Below, in pieces: positions 1 through 9,328 of a DNA stretch of 64,000 nt; positions within the stretch are counted from its first letter, which is position 1; every line of letters starts with the position of its first letter. Made by a program: the position numbers and the translations under genes. Source of the stretch: Paracoccus aestuariivivens (GTDB taxonomy: Bacteria > Pseudomonadota > Alphaproteobacteria > Rhodobacterales > Rhodobacteraceae); NCBI RefSeq assembly GCF_009711225.1, contig NZ_WMIE01000002.1, positions 124,001 through 188,000 of the forward strand, given 5' to 3'. The notes beneath the pieces were generated by a model, which saw nothing but the letters and a program-made list of their open reading frames with translations, was not told the origin of the DNA and did no database searches.

Positions 1-773
1 GTGATCTGCCCCAGCGTCTGGCCGAGGCCGCGCCCGATGTCGTATTCAATGCATTGCATGGCCGCTGGGGCGAGGACGGTTGCGTTCAGGGCCTGATGGA
101 CTGGCTGGGTTACCGCTACACCCATTCGGGTGTGCTGGCCTCGGCCCTTGCGATGGACAAGAGCCGCGCCAAGCAAGCCTTCCGTGAGGCGGGATTGCCG
201 GTCGTCGAAAGCCTGATCGCCGATGCTGACGAGGTGCGCGCAAGGCATGTGATGTCGCCACCCTATGTCGTGAAGCCGAATGACGAGGGCTCGTCCGTCG
301 GCGTCTATATCGTGCATGAAGCGGCGAACTCTCCGCCGCAACTCTCGGACAGGATGCCCGCTCGTGTGATGGTCGAGACCTATGCTCCGGGTCGGGAACT
401 GACGACGGCCGTTCTGGGTGACCGCGCTCTTGGCGTCACCGAGATCGTGACCGAGGGATGGTACGATTACGACGCCAAGTACAAGCCCGGCGGTTCGCGC
501 CACGTCATCCCCGCCCAGATTCCTGCCGAGATCATGCAGGCCTGTCGCGATTATGCGGTTCGCGCCCATGATGCGCTGGGATGTCGCGGACTGAGCCGCA
601 CCGATTTCCGTTGGGATGAAAGCCGTGGTCTGGACGGGTTGATCATCCTTGAGGTCAACACCCAGCCGGGAATGACCCCGACCTCGCTTGCCCCCGAGCA
701 GGCTGCCCATGTCGGGATGGATTTCCCCGCTTTGTGCGGCTGGATCGTCGAGGAGGCGCTATGCAGGGATTGA
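1..773 (+). CDS. ddl: D-alanine--D-alanine ligase (5'-truncated by window edge)
   Basis: ATP-grasp ligase that joins two D-alanines for the peptidoglycan precursor, acting in the cytoplasm. The reading frame is already open at base 3, so the N-terminus (about 45-50 residues by comparison with the usual ~300) lies outside the window. Visible motifs are HGRWGEDG near the start, the ATP-grasp loop [19 protein letters not shown], and the C-terminal EVNTQPGMT, which binds metal and substrate. It is the first gene of a division cluster and its stop overlaps the ftsQ start by 13 bases, so the two are probably translationally coupled. Confidence 0.95.
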   Translation, partial: DLPQRLAEAAPDVVFNALHGRWGEDGCVQGLMDWLGYRYTHSGVLASALAMDKSRAKQAFREAGLPVVESLIADADEVRARHVMSPPYVVKPNDEGSSVGVYIVHEAANSPPQLSDRMPARVMVETYAPGRELTTAVLGDRALGVTEIVTEGWYDYDAKYKPGGSRHVIPAQIPAEIMQACRDYAVRAHDALGCRGLSRTDFRWDESRGLDGLIILEVNTQPGMTPTSLAPEQAAHVGMDFPALCGWIVEEALCRD

Positions 774-1804
774 ACCCCTTCGGGCATCGCAATGCCGAAC
801 AGGGTCGTCCCGCGCCTGTGCGCCACGCGCCGTTGCGGCCTGCGCCCCAACCCGAAAAAGTGACACCGCGCCGCGATCCGGCGCCGTCGCGTTTCGCTTA
901 CCGTCTGAACCGGATGATGCTGCGCCCGCTGATGCGCCGTCTGATTCGCGTCGGTCTGCCCGCGTTTCTGATGGCGATGGTTGGTGGCATCTGGCTGTCT
1001 GACGACACGCGCCGCGCCAACCTGACCAGTGGCGTCGAAGGACTGGTCGACAAGGTGCAGCACCGTGATGCGTTCATGGTCCATTCGATGCGGATCGAAG
1101 GAGCCTCGGATGTGGTGGCGAACGGGTTGCGGGCCATGCTGCCGGTCACGCTGCCCGCATCGAGCTTTGACATCGATCTGGCGAAGCTGCGCGAAAAGGT
1201 GCGGATGCTGGACGCCGTCGAGGCCGTCGATCTGCGCATCACGCCCGGTGGCGTCCTGTCCGCCGTCGTGACCGAGCGGGTTCCGGCCATTATGTGGCGT
1301 CACGCCCGCGGTATCGAACTGCTGGACAAGACCGGCCACCGTGTTGCCTCGGTCACCGCGCGCGATGTTCGCAAGGATTTGCCCATCATCGCCGGTGAAG
1401 GTGCGGAACGCGCTGCCCCCGAGGCGCTTGCCCTGATCGACGCCGCAGGCCCCATCCTGCCACGTCTGCGCGGTCTCGAGCGGGTGGGTGAACGGCGCTG
1501 GGATCTGGTGCTGGACAATGATCAGCGCATCAAACTGCCCGAGGACGGGGCCCTGCGCGCGCTGGAACGTGTTGTCGCCATGGATCGCGCCCAAAGTCTT
1601 CTGTCGCGCGACGTTCTCGTCGTCGACCTTCGCAATTCCATCCGGCCGGTCGTCCAGATCGGTCTGGAGGCCCAGAACGCCATCCGCCGTGCACGGGGTC
1701 AGGTCGAAATCGGCCCGGATGGACAACCGCTTGACGAAAAATCCAAGGCATCGGCAGGCGGGAAAATTACTTCTAAGACCGGAACTGACGCAAAAAAAAC
1801 CTAA
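761..1804 (+). CDS. ftsQ: Cell division protein FtsQ
   Basis: Bitopic inner-membrane divisome protein that links FtsA/FtsZ-side proteins to septal wall synthesis (FtsBL, FtsWI). The 347-residue product has a basic, proline-rich cytoplasmic tail (about 1-60), one membrane segment (about 62-80), then a periplasmic POTRA domain (about 105-175) and the FtsQ beta domain. I chose the ATG at 761 because GAGGAGG lies just upstream at 751-757; a GTG at 734 in frame has no such site and would overlap ddl more. The C-terminus is lysine-rich and disordered, as in other alphaproteobacterial FtsQ. Confidence 0.93.
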   Translation: MQGLNPFGHRNAEQGRPAPVRHAPLRPAPQPEKVTPRRDPAPSRFAYRLNRMMLRPLMRRLIRVGLPAFLMAMVGGIWLSDDTRRANLTSGVEGLVDKVQHRDAFMVHSMRIEGASDVVANGLRAMLPVTLPASSFDIDLAKLREKVRMLDAVEAVDLRITPGGVLSAVVTERVPAIMWRHARGIELLDKTGHRVASVTARDVRKDLPIIAGEGAERAAPEALALIDAAGPILPRLRGLERVGERRWDLVLDNDQRIKLPEDGALRALERVVAMDRAQSLLSRDVLVVDLRNSIRPVVQIGLEAQNAIRRARGQVEIGPDGQPLDEKSKASAGGKITSKTGTDAKKT

Positions 1805-1827
1805 TAACATACTGAAGAGGCAGGGAA

Positions 1828-3162
1828 ATGAAGGATCTCTACCAGGGCCAGCGATCAATGCGGAACATGCGCCGTCAGGCCATGCAGCGCGGCGTTATTG
1901 CTGTTCTGGACATCGGGACTTCGAAAATTGCATGTCTTGTGCTTCAGTTTGACGGGCCGGGCCAGTTCCGCGAGACGGACGGTGTTGGTCCGATGGCCGG
2001 TCAGTCCAATTTCCGAGTCGTCGGCACGGCCCACACCCGCTCGCGCGGGATGCGTTGCGGCGAAATCCAGACCATGGCCGAGACCGAGCGGGCTATCCGG
2101 ACCGTCATCCAGCAGGCGCAGAAAGACGCCGGAGTCCGGGTCGATCATGTGATTGCCTGTATCTCGGGTGCGCGTCCGGCTTCGTACGGGCTGGCGGGCG
2201 AGGTCTCGTTGGAAGCGGGCAAGGTCGCTCAATATGACGTGGCTCGGGTGCTAGGAGCCTGCGAGGTGCCCGAATTCGGGCGCGGGCGTGAAGTCCTGCA
2301 TGCCCAGCCGGTCAATTTTGCGGTCGATGGCCGTTCAGGCTTGTCCGATCCGCGCGACCATAGCGGCGAAAAGCTTGCGGTCGATATGCATGTTTTGACT
2401 ATCGACGGCGACGCGGCGGGCAATCTGGTCCACTGTATCCGCCGTTGCGACATGGAACTGGCCGGGGTGGCTTCTGCCTCTTATGCCTCGGGCTTGGCTG
2501 CACTTGTCGAGGATGAGCAAGAACTGGGCGCTGCCTGTATCGATCTGGGCAGCGGCACGACGGGCGTTTCGGTTTTCATCAAAAAGCACATGATCTTTGC
2601 CGATGCGGTGCGTTTCGGCGGAGATCTGATCACTCAGGATATCGCCAAAGGTTTGCGGGTCAGCTACGCGCAGGCCGAGCGGCTTAAAACCCTGCATGGC
2701 GGGGTCGAGGCCACGGGGCGCGATGACCGTGAAATGATCGATCTGGGCGGCGATACCGGCGACTGGGAAACCGATCGACGTCAGGTCAGCCGGTCGGATC
2801 TGATCGGTATCATGCGGCCACGGGTCGAGGAAATTCTGGAGAATGTTGCCGAGATCCTCGAGGCGGCGGGGTTTGACTTCATGCCTTCGCGTCAGGTCGT
2901 CCTGACCGGTGGCGGCAGCCAGATCCCCGGCCTCGATGTGCTGGCGGCGCGGATGCTTGGGCATAACGTGCGGATCGGACGCCCGCTGCGCATTCAGGGG
3001 TTGCCGCATACGGCCACTGCTCCGGGCTTTTCCTCGGCGATCGGATTGTCGCTGCTGACTGCACATCCACAGGACGAATGGTGGGATTTCGAAATGCCGG
3101 CCGAAGCTTATCCAGCAGGAAGTATCCGGCGCGCTTACAGGTGGTTCAAAAACAACTGGTAG
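1828..3162 (+). CDS. ftsA: Cell division protein FtsA
   Basis: Actin-like ATPase that tethers FtsZ to the membrane and recruits later divisome proteins. The 444-residue protein shows the phosphate-1 motif VLDIGTSKIACLVL (about 26-39), the phosphate-2 motif ACIDLGSGTTGVSVF (about 237-250), the adenosine loop VLTGGGSQIPGL, and a C-terminal amphipathic helix RRAYRWFKNNW that would bind the membrane. Start ATG 1828 follows GAGGCAGGGA. It sits 23 bases after ftsQ. A 216-base gap with a hairpin separates it from ftsZ, so ftsZ probably has its own promoter as well. Confidence 0.95.
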   Translation: MKDLYQGQRSMRNMRRQAMQRGVIAVLDIGTSKIACLVLQFDGPGQFRETDGVGPMAGQSNFRVVGTAHTRSRGMRCGEIQTMAETERAIRTVIQQAQKDAGVRVDHVIACISGARPASYGLAGEVSLEAGKVAQYDVARVLGACEVPEFGRGREVLHAQPVNFAVDGRSGLSDPRDHSGEKLAVDMHVLTIDGDAAGNLVHCIRRCDMELAGVASASYASGLAALVEDEQELGAACIDLGSGTTGVSVFIKKHMIFADAVRFGGDLITQDIAKGLRVSYAQAERLKTLHGGVEATGRDDREMIDLGGDTGDWETDRRQVSRSDLIGIMRPRVEEILENVAEILEAAGFDFMPSRQVVLTGGGSQIPGLDVLAARMLGHNVRIGRPLRIQGLPHTATAPGFSSAIGLSLLTAHPQDEWWDFEMPAEAYPAGSIRRAYRWFKNNW

Positions 3163-3182
3163 TTGAATAAAATCTTGATAAA

Positions 3183-3209
3183 GTGGTAGGCGTTACATTC
3201 GCCCACCAC
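3183..3209 (+). other. Hairpin in the ftsA-ftsZ gap
   Basis: A 10-base stem with one mismatch (3183-3192 pairs with 3200-3209, loop of 7) lies 20 bases after the ftsA stop. No T-run follows, so it is more likely an attenuator or a processing/stability structure than a full terminator. The rest of the 216-base gap up to ftsZ has no recognisable gene and probably carries the ftsZ promoter. Confidence 0.4.
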
Positions 3210-3378
3210 ATGCTGAAGAATGGGCAAGATACCGCCGAATTTCTCTGGCGCTCGACCATATTTTGTGGAATGCGCGTGATTTTTGGGTGACGCTGGGGCC
3301 GAATCTGGCTAGGCTTTTATTGATACGGGGATTCGACCGGACTCCGCACTGTCCGGCGCAACAAACAAGGCAGGCGAC

Positions 3379-5013
3379 ATGGAACGGCAGATCCACCTGA
3401 TGCTCACTGATGACCAGGAATTGAAGCCGCGCATCACCGTCTTTGGCGTCGGTGGTGCGGGTGGCAACGCGGTCAACAACATGATCGACAAGCAGCTGGA
3501 GGGTGTCGATTTCGTCGTTGCGAATACCGACGCACAAGCGCTGACGAATTCGAAAGCGGAACAACGCATCCAGATCGGTCCGAAAGTGACCGAAGGCCTT
3601 GGCGCCGGCGCGAAACCGTCGATCGGTGCCAAGGCCGCCGAAGAAACCATCGAGGACATTGTCGACCATCTGATGGGCGCTCACATGTGCTTCATCACCG
3701 CGGGCATGGGCGGCGGCACCGGCACCGGTGCGGCCCCGATCATCGCCCAAGCAGCGCGCGAGATGGGCATCCTGACCGTCGGCGTCGTCACCAAGCCCTT
3801 CCAGTTCGAGGGCACCAAGCGGATGCGTCAGGCCGAGGAGGGCGTCGAGGCCCTGCAAAAGGTCGTCGATACCCTGATCATCATTCCGAACCAGAACCTG
3901 TTCCGTCTGGCGAACGAAAAGACCACCTTTACCGAGGCCTTCGCCATGGCCGATGATGTTCTGTATCAGGGCGTCAAGGGCGTGACCGATCTGATGGTGC
4001 GTCCGGGCCTGATCAACCTCGACTTTGCTGACGTCCGCGCCGTGATGGATGAGATGGGCAAGGCGATGATGGGGACGGGCGAAGCCTCGGGCGAGAACCG
4101 CGCCGTTCAGGCCGCCGAGAAAGCCATCGCCAACCCGCTGCTGGACGAGATCAGCCTCAACGGTGCCAAGGGCGTTCTTATCAATATCACCGGCGGCTAC
4201 GACCTTACCCTGTTCGAGATGGACGAAGCGGCCGAGAAGATCCGCGAGAAGGTCGATGCCGACGCGAACATCATCGTGGGTTCGACTCTCGATCCGTCGA
4301 TGGAGGGTTCGATCCGCGTTTCGGTCGTGGCGACCGGTATCGACGCTTCGGCTGCCGAAATCCCTGCACCGCGCCGTGGCATGAAAGAGCCGCTGACGCA
4401 GACCCCGACGGTCACGCAGAAGGTCGAAGAGGTCGCGCCGGTTCCGCCGCGCCGCGCTCCGGTTGCCGATCATGTCGAACCGGCGCATCAGCCCGCCGCG
4501 GCCCGTACGCAGCATGCAGCACCGGCGGCGCGTTATGAAGAGGACGAAATGCCCCGTCCGGCCTATCAGCCGGAGGTTCGTCAGCCGAGCCAACAGCATA
4601 GCGACGCATTGCACGGCGACTCGGGTAGTTTCATCCCGCCGCGCCGTCCGGCAACGCCCGGAACTCCGTCGGACGCGACGATGCAGCGCCTTGCCCAAGC
4701 CGTGCAGCGCGCGCCGGAACGTCAGGCCGCTCCACAACAGCGACCGGCAGCCCAAGCGCAACCGCAGCAGGACGTAACCAGCCGCGTGCATAGCCGCATG
4801 GGCGGGCTGAGCCGGATGCTTGAGCGCATCTCAGGCCATAGCGACCATTCTGCCGAAAAACCCGCTGCGTCGACCATCGCCGAACGCGTGAATGATCGGG
4901 TCGCCGCACGTCGCAACACCGGTTACGATGCGGGTTTCGACGATCTGGCAAGCCCTGATCGGGCAGAAGACAATGTCGAAATTCCGGCATTTCTGCGTCG
5001 TCAGGCAAACTGA
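3379..5013 (+). CDS. ftsZ: Cell division protein FtsZ
   Basis: Tubulin-like GTPase that forms the cytokinetic ring. The N-terminal nucleotide motif [10 protein letters not shown] (about 23-32) and the tubulin signature [10 protein letters not shown] (111-120) are intact, and the synergy-loop region [11 protein letters not shown] is present. The protein is 544 residues, longer than the ~380 of E. coli. The extra length is a Pro/Gln/Arg-rich disordered linker (about 335-525) typical of alphaproteobacteria, ending in the conserved FtsA-binding tail IPAFLRRQ. A strong terminator follows immediately. Confidence 0.98.
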   Translation: MERQIHLMLTDDQELKPRITVFGVGGAGGNAVNNMIDKQLEGVDFVVANTDAQALTNSKAEQRIQIGPKVTEGLGAGAKPSIGAKAAEETIEDIVDHLMGAHMCFITAGMGGGTGTGAAPIIAQAAREMGILTVGVVTKPFQFEGTKRMRQAEEGVEALQKVVDTLIIIPNQNLFRLANEKTTFTEAFAMADDVLYQGVKGVTDLMVRPGLINLDFADVRAVMDEMGKAMMGTGEASGENRAVQAAEKAIANPLLDEISLNGAKGVLINITGGYDLTLFEMDEAAEKIREKVDADANIIVGSTLDPSMEGSIRVSVVATGIDASAAEIPAPRRGMKEPLTQTPTVTQKVEEVAPVPPRRAPVADHVEPAHQPAAARTQHAAPAARYEEDEMPRPAYQPEVRQPSQQHSDALHGDSGSFIPPRRPATPGTPSDATMQRLAQAVQRAPERQAAPQQRPAAQAQPQQDVTSRVHSRMGGLSRMLERISGHSDHSAEKPAASTIAERVNDRVAARRNTGYDAGFDDLASPDRAEDNVEIPAFLRRQAN

Positions 5014-5046
5014 ACCGATCACAAATTTCGCTCTGGAATGATGAGA

Positions 5047-5080
5047 AGGACCGCTCAGGCGGTCCTTTTCTTTCATTTTA
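5047..5080 (+). terminator. Rho-independent terminator after ftsZ
   Basis: Perfect 8-base stem (5047-5054 with 5059-5066) with a TCAG tetraloop, followed by a T-rich run. It separates the ftsQAZ transcript from lpxC. Confidence 0.88.
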
Positions 5081-5141
5081 TCAGATAGTTGTGGCCGTGT
5101 TCCGGTTGGTGGCGGAAAGCGGGGCCGGTTTGTTTCATCTC

Positions 5142-5163
5142 GTCACAATTCGTTAATTGTGAC
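5142..5163. promoter_or_regulatory. 22-base perfect palindrome upstream of lpxC
   Basis: GTCACAATT (5142-5150), spacer CGTT, then AATTGTGAC (5155-5163): a perfect 9-base inverted repeat about 95 bases before the lpxC start. No T-run follows, and it lies after the ftsZ terminator, so an operator for a dimeric regulator is more likely than a terminator. I do not recognise the regulator. Confidence 0.5.
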
Positions 5164-5257
5164 TTTCCGGTGGCGGCCCTAACTCAGGACAAGGCCAAAG
5201 GGCATATGCCCCTTTCGCATCCCTCAGACGACCAAAGAAGACAAGACAGGCAAGATC

Positions 5258-6199
5258 ATGCAAACGACCATCGCTCAGAAAGCTCAGTTCCGCGGAGTCG
5301 GGCTGCACTCGGGTGCAGCGGTCCGCCTTGCGATCCTGCCGGCTCCGGCCAATCACGGCATTGTCTTCGTACGCGTCGATCTGGGCGGCGTCCGGATCCC
5401 CGCCCGTTGGGACCATGTCACCCCGTCGCAACTGTGCACGCTTCTGGACAACGGCAAGGGCGCAACCGTCTCGACGGTCGAACACGTCATGGCCGCGCTG
5501 GCCGGTACCGGAATCACCAATGCCATCGTCGAGGTCAACGGCCCCGAGGTTCCGATTCTCGATGGCTCGTCCGAGCCTTTCGTCAAGGGAATCGTGCGGG
5601 CTGGCATCCGTACCCTGAACGGAACCGAGATGCGGGCTATCCGTATCCTCCGTCCGGTCGAGGTGCATCATGGTCAGGGCTTCGCTCGCCTTTCGCCTGC
5701 CGATCATCTTGAGATCCATTTCGACATCGATTTCGAAGATGCCGCGATCGGACATCAGGAAAAACGTCTGGATATGGCGAATGGCAGCTTCATTCACGAG
5801 TTGATGGACAGCCGCACGTTCTGCCGCCAGTCGGATGTGGTGCAGATGCAGCAGAACGGCCTCGCTTTGGGCGGGACCTATCTGAACGCCGTCGTCATCG
5901 ACGGCGACCGCATCCTGTCACCGGGCGGCCTGCGCCACTCGGATGAGGCTGTACGCCACAAGATGCTGGATGCCGTGGGCGATCTGGCTCTTGCCGGTGC
6001 GCCGTTGCTGGGCCGCTATACCGGACACCGCGCCGGTCACGCCATGACCAACAAGCTGCTGCGCGCACTTTTCGCCGCACCGGACGCATGGGAGTGGGTC
6101 ACGTTGACGCCCACGATGCAGCGTAAACTTCCCGGTGCGGGTGTCGTGGCCGAGATGGGTGGGCTGCTTGATCCGGTCGAGCATCTCGCCGTCGCGTAA
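5258..6199 (+). CDS. lpxC: UDP-3-O-acyl-N-acetylglucosamine deacetylase LpxC
   Basis: Zinc hydrolase for the committed step of lipid A synthesis: it removes the N-acetyl group from UDP-3-O-acyl-GlcNAc in the cytoplasm. The N-terminal FRGVGLHSG motif is typical. Zinc ligands fit H76 (in STVEHVMAAL), H234 and D238 (in HKMLD). A general-acid histidine lies in GHRAGHAMTNK (about 257-261). At 313 residues the length is normal. The start ATG 5258 gives the usual short N-terminus. It lies in its own transcription unit between the ftsZ terminator and bamD. Confidence 0.96.
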   Translation: MQTTIAQKAQFRGVGLHSGAAVRLAILPAPANHGIVFVRVDLGGVRIPARWDHVTPSQLCTLLDNGKGATVSTVEHVMAALAGTGITNAIVEVNGPEVPILDGSSEPFVKGIVRAGIRTLNGTEMRAIRILRPVEVHHGQGFARLSPADHLEIHFDIDFEDAAIGHQEKRLDMANGSFIHELMDSRTFCRQSDVVQMQQNGLALGGTYLNAVVIDGDRILSPGGLRHSDEAVRHKMLDAVGDLALAGAPLLGRYTGHRAGHAMTNKLLRALFAAPDAWEWVTLTPTMQRKLPGAGVVAEMGGLLDPVEHLAVA

Positions 6200-6354
6200 C
6201 GTCAAATTTGCATTGATGGCGAAAAGGTGCTCAATCTGATGCTCGCAGTGGTATTTTGTCATTTTGCGCCCCCAGATTTTCTGTGCTAGGACGACCGGGC
6301 TGTGTGGGGCAACCCCGCGCGCTTGAAAGTTATTTTGACGGGCAGGTAGCAGAC

Positions 6355-7203
6355 ATGACGGGCATCAGATCGGCGGGTTCATTGGTCGTGGTGGCACTGT
6401 CGGTCGGGCTATTGGCAGGTTGCGGTGGCAGTTCGACTAGCAAGGCTCCCGAATCGCTCGAAAGCTTCACCGCCGAGGAAATCTACAAACGCGGCGAGTA
6501 CGAACTCGAGAACACGCGCAAACCCGAAGGTGCCGTAAGGTATTTTTCGGAAGTCGAACGGCTTTATCCCTATTCGGAATGGGCCAAACGCGCGTTGATC
6601 ATGCAGGCCTATTCCTATCATCGCGCCAAGGACTACGAAGAAGCGCGCGGCGCGGCGCAGAGGTTCATCGACACCTATCCCGGTGACGAGGATGCCGCCT
6701 ACGCCAAATACCTGCTGGCGCTGAGCTATTATGACCAGATCGACGAGGTGGGCCGCGATCAGGGCCTGACCTTCCAGGCGCTGCAATCCCTGCGCGAAGT
6801 GATCGAGGAATATCCCGAAAGCGAATACGCCCGCTCGTCGATCCTGAAATTCGATCTGGCGTTCGATCACCTTGCCGCCAAAGAGATGGAAATCGGGCGC
6901 TATTACCTGAAACGCGGGCATTACTCTGCCGCGATCAACCGCTTCCGTGTCGTGGTCGAGGATTACCAGACCACGACCCATACGCCCGAAGCGCTGATGC
7001 GTCTGGTCGAGGCCTATCTTGCGCTTGGTCTCAACAACGAGGCGCAGACCGCGGGCGCGATTCTAGGCCATAACTTCCGCTCGTCGCCGTTCTATCTTGA
7101 TGCGTTTGCTCAGCTGCGCGGTGCAGGTCTTGCCCCCGAAGCTGCGGGCAACAGCTGGCTGACTGGGGTCTACCGTCAGGTCATCCAGGGCAAATGGCTG
7201 TAA
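6355..7203 (+). CDS. bamD: Outer membrane assembly lipoprotein BamD
   Basis: Lipoprotein of the BAM complex, which inserts beta-barrel proteins into the outer membrane. The ATG at 6355 opens a lipoprotein signal peptide with lipobox LLAGC (Cys23); the longer in-frame start at 6256 would bury this signal, so I rejected it. The mature part is TPR-like (repeats such as YKRGEYELENTRKPEGAVRYF, AKDYEEARGAAQRFI and GHYSAAINRF). Length is 282 residues, normal for the family. The order lpxC-bamD-recN is common in Rhodobacterales. Confidence 0.94.
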   Translation: MTGIRSAGSLVVVALSVGLLAGCGGSSTSKAPESLESFTAEEIYKRGEYELENTRKPEGAVRYFSEVERLYPYSEWAKRALIMQAYSYHRAKDYEEARGAAQRFIDTYPGDEDAAYAKYLLALSYYDQIDEVGRDQGLTFQALQSLREVIEEYPESEYARSSILKFDLAFDHLAAKEMEIGRYYLKRGHYSAAINRFRVVVEDYQTTTHTPEALMRLVEAYLALGLNNEAQTAGAILGHNFRSSPFYLDAFAQLRGAGLAPEAAGNSWLTGVYRQVIQGKWL

Positions 7204-7210
7204 TCGTCTG

Positions 7211-8854
7211 ATGCTGCGGCATCTTGATATTCGCGACATGCTGTTGATCGATCGGCTGGAATTGGAATTCCAGCCGGGACTCAACGTTCTGACTGGAGAG
7301 ACCGGCGCTGGCAAATCCATTCTGCTGGACTGTCTTGGCTTCGTGCTGGGCTGGCGGGGTCGGGCCGATCTGGTCCGTAACGGCGCCAGCCAAGGCGAGG
7401 TTACCGCTGTTTTTGACTTGCCCGAGGGACATCCCGCTCGTGCGCTTCTGTCCGAGGCCGGCTTTCCCGTAACGGACGAACTGATTCTGCGTCGTGTGAA
7501 CGTTGCCGACGGGCGCAAGACCGGCTTTATCAATGACCGCCGTGCTTCTGGCGAGGTACTGCGTGCGCTTTCGGAAACTCTGGTCGAATTGCACGGCCAA
7601 CACGATGATCGCGGCCTGTTGAATGCGCGCGGGCATCGGATACTGCTGGACGTCTTTGCAGCTGTCGATCTGGCACCGGTACGCGCGGCATGGGCGGCCC
7701 GTCGCGATGCACGAGCTGATCTCGCGGCAGCCGAAGCCGCATTGCTGGCTGCGAAAGGCGAAGAGGATTTCCTGCGCCACGCCGTCGCCGAACTTGATAA
7801 GCTTGATCCCCAATCCGGCGAAGAAGTTGAACTCGATACACGCCGCCGCGCGATGCAAGGGGCCGAGCGGATCCGCGACGATGTCGCTCGTGCACTGCAG
7901 GCGATGGGCTCTGACGGGGCAGAAGGTGCGCTGCTCGATGCGGGGCGCTGGCTGGATGGCGCTGCCGAACGGGCGGGCGGGCAACTGGAGGCTCCGGTGG
8001 CGGCACTTCAACGTGCGTTGATCGAATTGTCCGATGCGGTGGCTGGTGTCGAGTCTGCGCTCGAATCGCTGGACTTCGATCCGCACGATCTGGAACTGAC
8101 CGAGGAGCGACTGTTTGCGTTGCGGGCCTTGGCGCGAAAACATGATGTGCTGGCCGATGATCTTGCCAGCCTTGCCGACGATTTGCGGGCGCGACTGGTC
8201 AGCATCGATGCGGGCGAGGGAAATCTTGCGCGGTTGACCGAGGCGGTGGCTGCTGCCGACGCAGATTACGACAAGATCGCTGCAGCACTGACCGCCCGAA
8301 GGGCGGCGGCGGCCAAGCGGCTCGATGCCGCGATGGCGGCCGAACTTGCGCCATTAAGGATGGAACGCGCCGTGTTCGAAACACGGCTGGCCGACGCGGA
8401 ACCGGGACCCGAGGGCAGGGACGCCGTTGCCTTTACTGTCGCAACCAACCCGGGCGCACCAGCTGGCCCCTTGGACAGGATCGCATCAGGTGGCGAATTG
8501 TCGCGTTTCCTGCTGGCGCTCAAGGTCTGTCTGGCACGCGGTAACGATGCCTTGGTGCTGATCTTCGATGAGATCGACCGAGGTGTAGGTGGGGCAACTG
8601 CCGATGCGGTCGGTCGCAGGCTTGCGCGACTTGCGGATGGTGCGCAGGTCCTTGTCGTGACCCACAGTCCGCAAGTTGCAGCGCTGGGGGGACACCATTT
8701 CCGTGTCGCAAAATCGGTCAGTAAGGGAATGACGACGTCGCGGGTCGCGGCCCTCGATTCGTCGCAAAGGGTAGATGAAATCGCCCGAATGCTTGCCGGT
8801 GAGGAAATCACTACGGCTGCGCGAGAGGCGGCTCGCGTGCTGCTTCAGGGTTGA
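7211..8854 (+). CDS. recN: DNA repair protein RecN
   Basis: SMC-like ATPase that acts on double-strand breaks during recombinational repair. Walker A is GETGAGKS (29-36); long coiled-coil arms occupy the middle; the ABC signature ASGGELSRF and Walker B VLIFDEIDRGVGG lie in the C-terminal third, followed by VVTHSPQVAA. The 547-residue length is typical. It starts 7 bases after bamD, so the two are probably co-transcribed. Its TGA directly abuts the TGA of the convergent gene, sharing the sequence TGATCA. Confidence 0.95.
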   Translation: MLRHLDIRDMLLIDRLELEFQPGLNVLTGETGAGKSILLDCLGFVLGWRGRADLVRNGASQGEVTAVFDLPEGHPARALLSEAGFPVTDELILRRVNVADGRKTGFINDRRASGEVLRALSETLVELHGQHDDRGLLNARGHRILLDVFAAVDLAPVRAAWAARRDARADLAAAEAALLAAKGEEDFLRHAVAELDKLDPQSGEEVELDTRRRAMQGAERIRDDVARALQAMGSDGAEGALLDAGRWLDGAAERAGGQLEAPVAALQRALIELSDAVAGVESALESLDFDPHDLELTEERLFALRALARKHDVLADDLASLADDLRARLVSIDAGEGNLARLTEAVAAADADYDKIAAALTARRAAAAKRLDAAMAAELAPLRMERAVFETRLADAEPGPEGRDAVAFTVATNPGAPAGPLDRIASGGELSRFLLALKVCLARGNDALVLIFDEIDRGVGGATADAVGRRLARLADGAQVLVVTHSPQVAALGGHHFRVAKSVSKGMTTSRVAALDSSQRVDEIARMLAGEEITTAAREAARVLLQG

Positions 8855-9181
8855 TCAATCCAGAATATTGTCGATCTGGCGAATAATCGACTGGACCCGC
8901 ATGGTTTGCGCGTCATAGCGGATAAGTCGTCCGTCGATGACCCCGTAGCCGCTGCCGTTCGGTGCCTGGCTGATCCCGTATAGTCCCGGACGGTTGATCC
9001 GGTGCAGATGCGCAGGTTCGATCTGCTGTCCGACGCGCAAAGCCTTTGGCGCAGAAAGTGCCGCGGTTTGAGCGTTCGTTCCTTGCACATCATTGTTTTG
9101 GCTATGTTGCGCAAGGGCCATGGTACAAGCCGCGACTGCCATTGCAGCGGCTATGAGATATTTGCGGATATGGGCGGTCAT
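8855..9181 (-). CDS. Small secreted protein, RcnB-like
   Basis: A 108-residue protein with a signal peptide (about 1-24, ending ACTMALA-Q) and a small periplasmic domain. The C-terminal pattern, GYGVIDGRLIRYDAQTMRVQSIIRQIDNILD, resembles the RcnB/YraR-type domain found in small exported proteins. In E. coli RcnB modulates nickel/cobalt homeostasis, but that function cannot be assumed here because no metal gene is nearby. It is convergent with recN with no spacer and no terminator between them. Confidence 0.6.
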   Translation of the reverse strand: MTAHIRKYLIAAAMAVAACTMALAQHSQNNDVQGTNAQTAALSAPKALRVGQQIEPAHLHRINRPGLYGISQAPNGSGYGVIDGRLIRYDAQTMRVQSIIRQIDNILD

Positions 9182-9328
9182 GATCGTTACAGTCTAGCAC
9201 TCGTTTCTTGCCAAATCGTTAACCGGTGACCGGCTAACACTTCGTCAGGCAAACGAGCGTTTAGGCCGGATGGATCCGGTAGCTCACGCGATTTTGCTCG
9301 CAACGACGCGAACTGTGTCTCTGATACA

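Noticed and set aside
551..1858. 435-codon minus-strand frame opposite ftsQ
   Set aside because: Antisense to a well-supported ftsQ; composition is what a GC-rich coding strand produces in its mirror frame, with no family motif.
3193..4791. 532-codon minus-strand frame opposite ftsZ
   Set aside because: Mirror of the ftsZ codons, rich in Arg/His/Gly, no recognisable domain and no plausible start signal.
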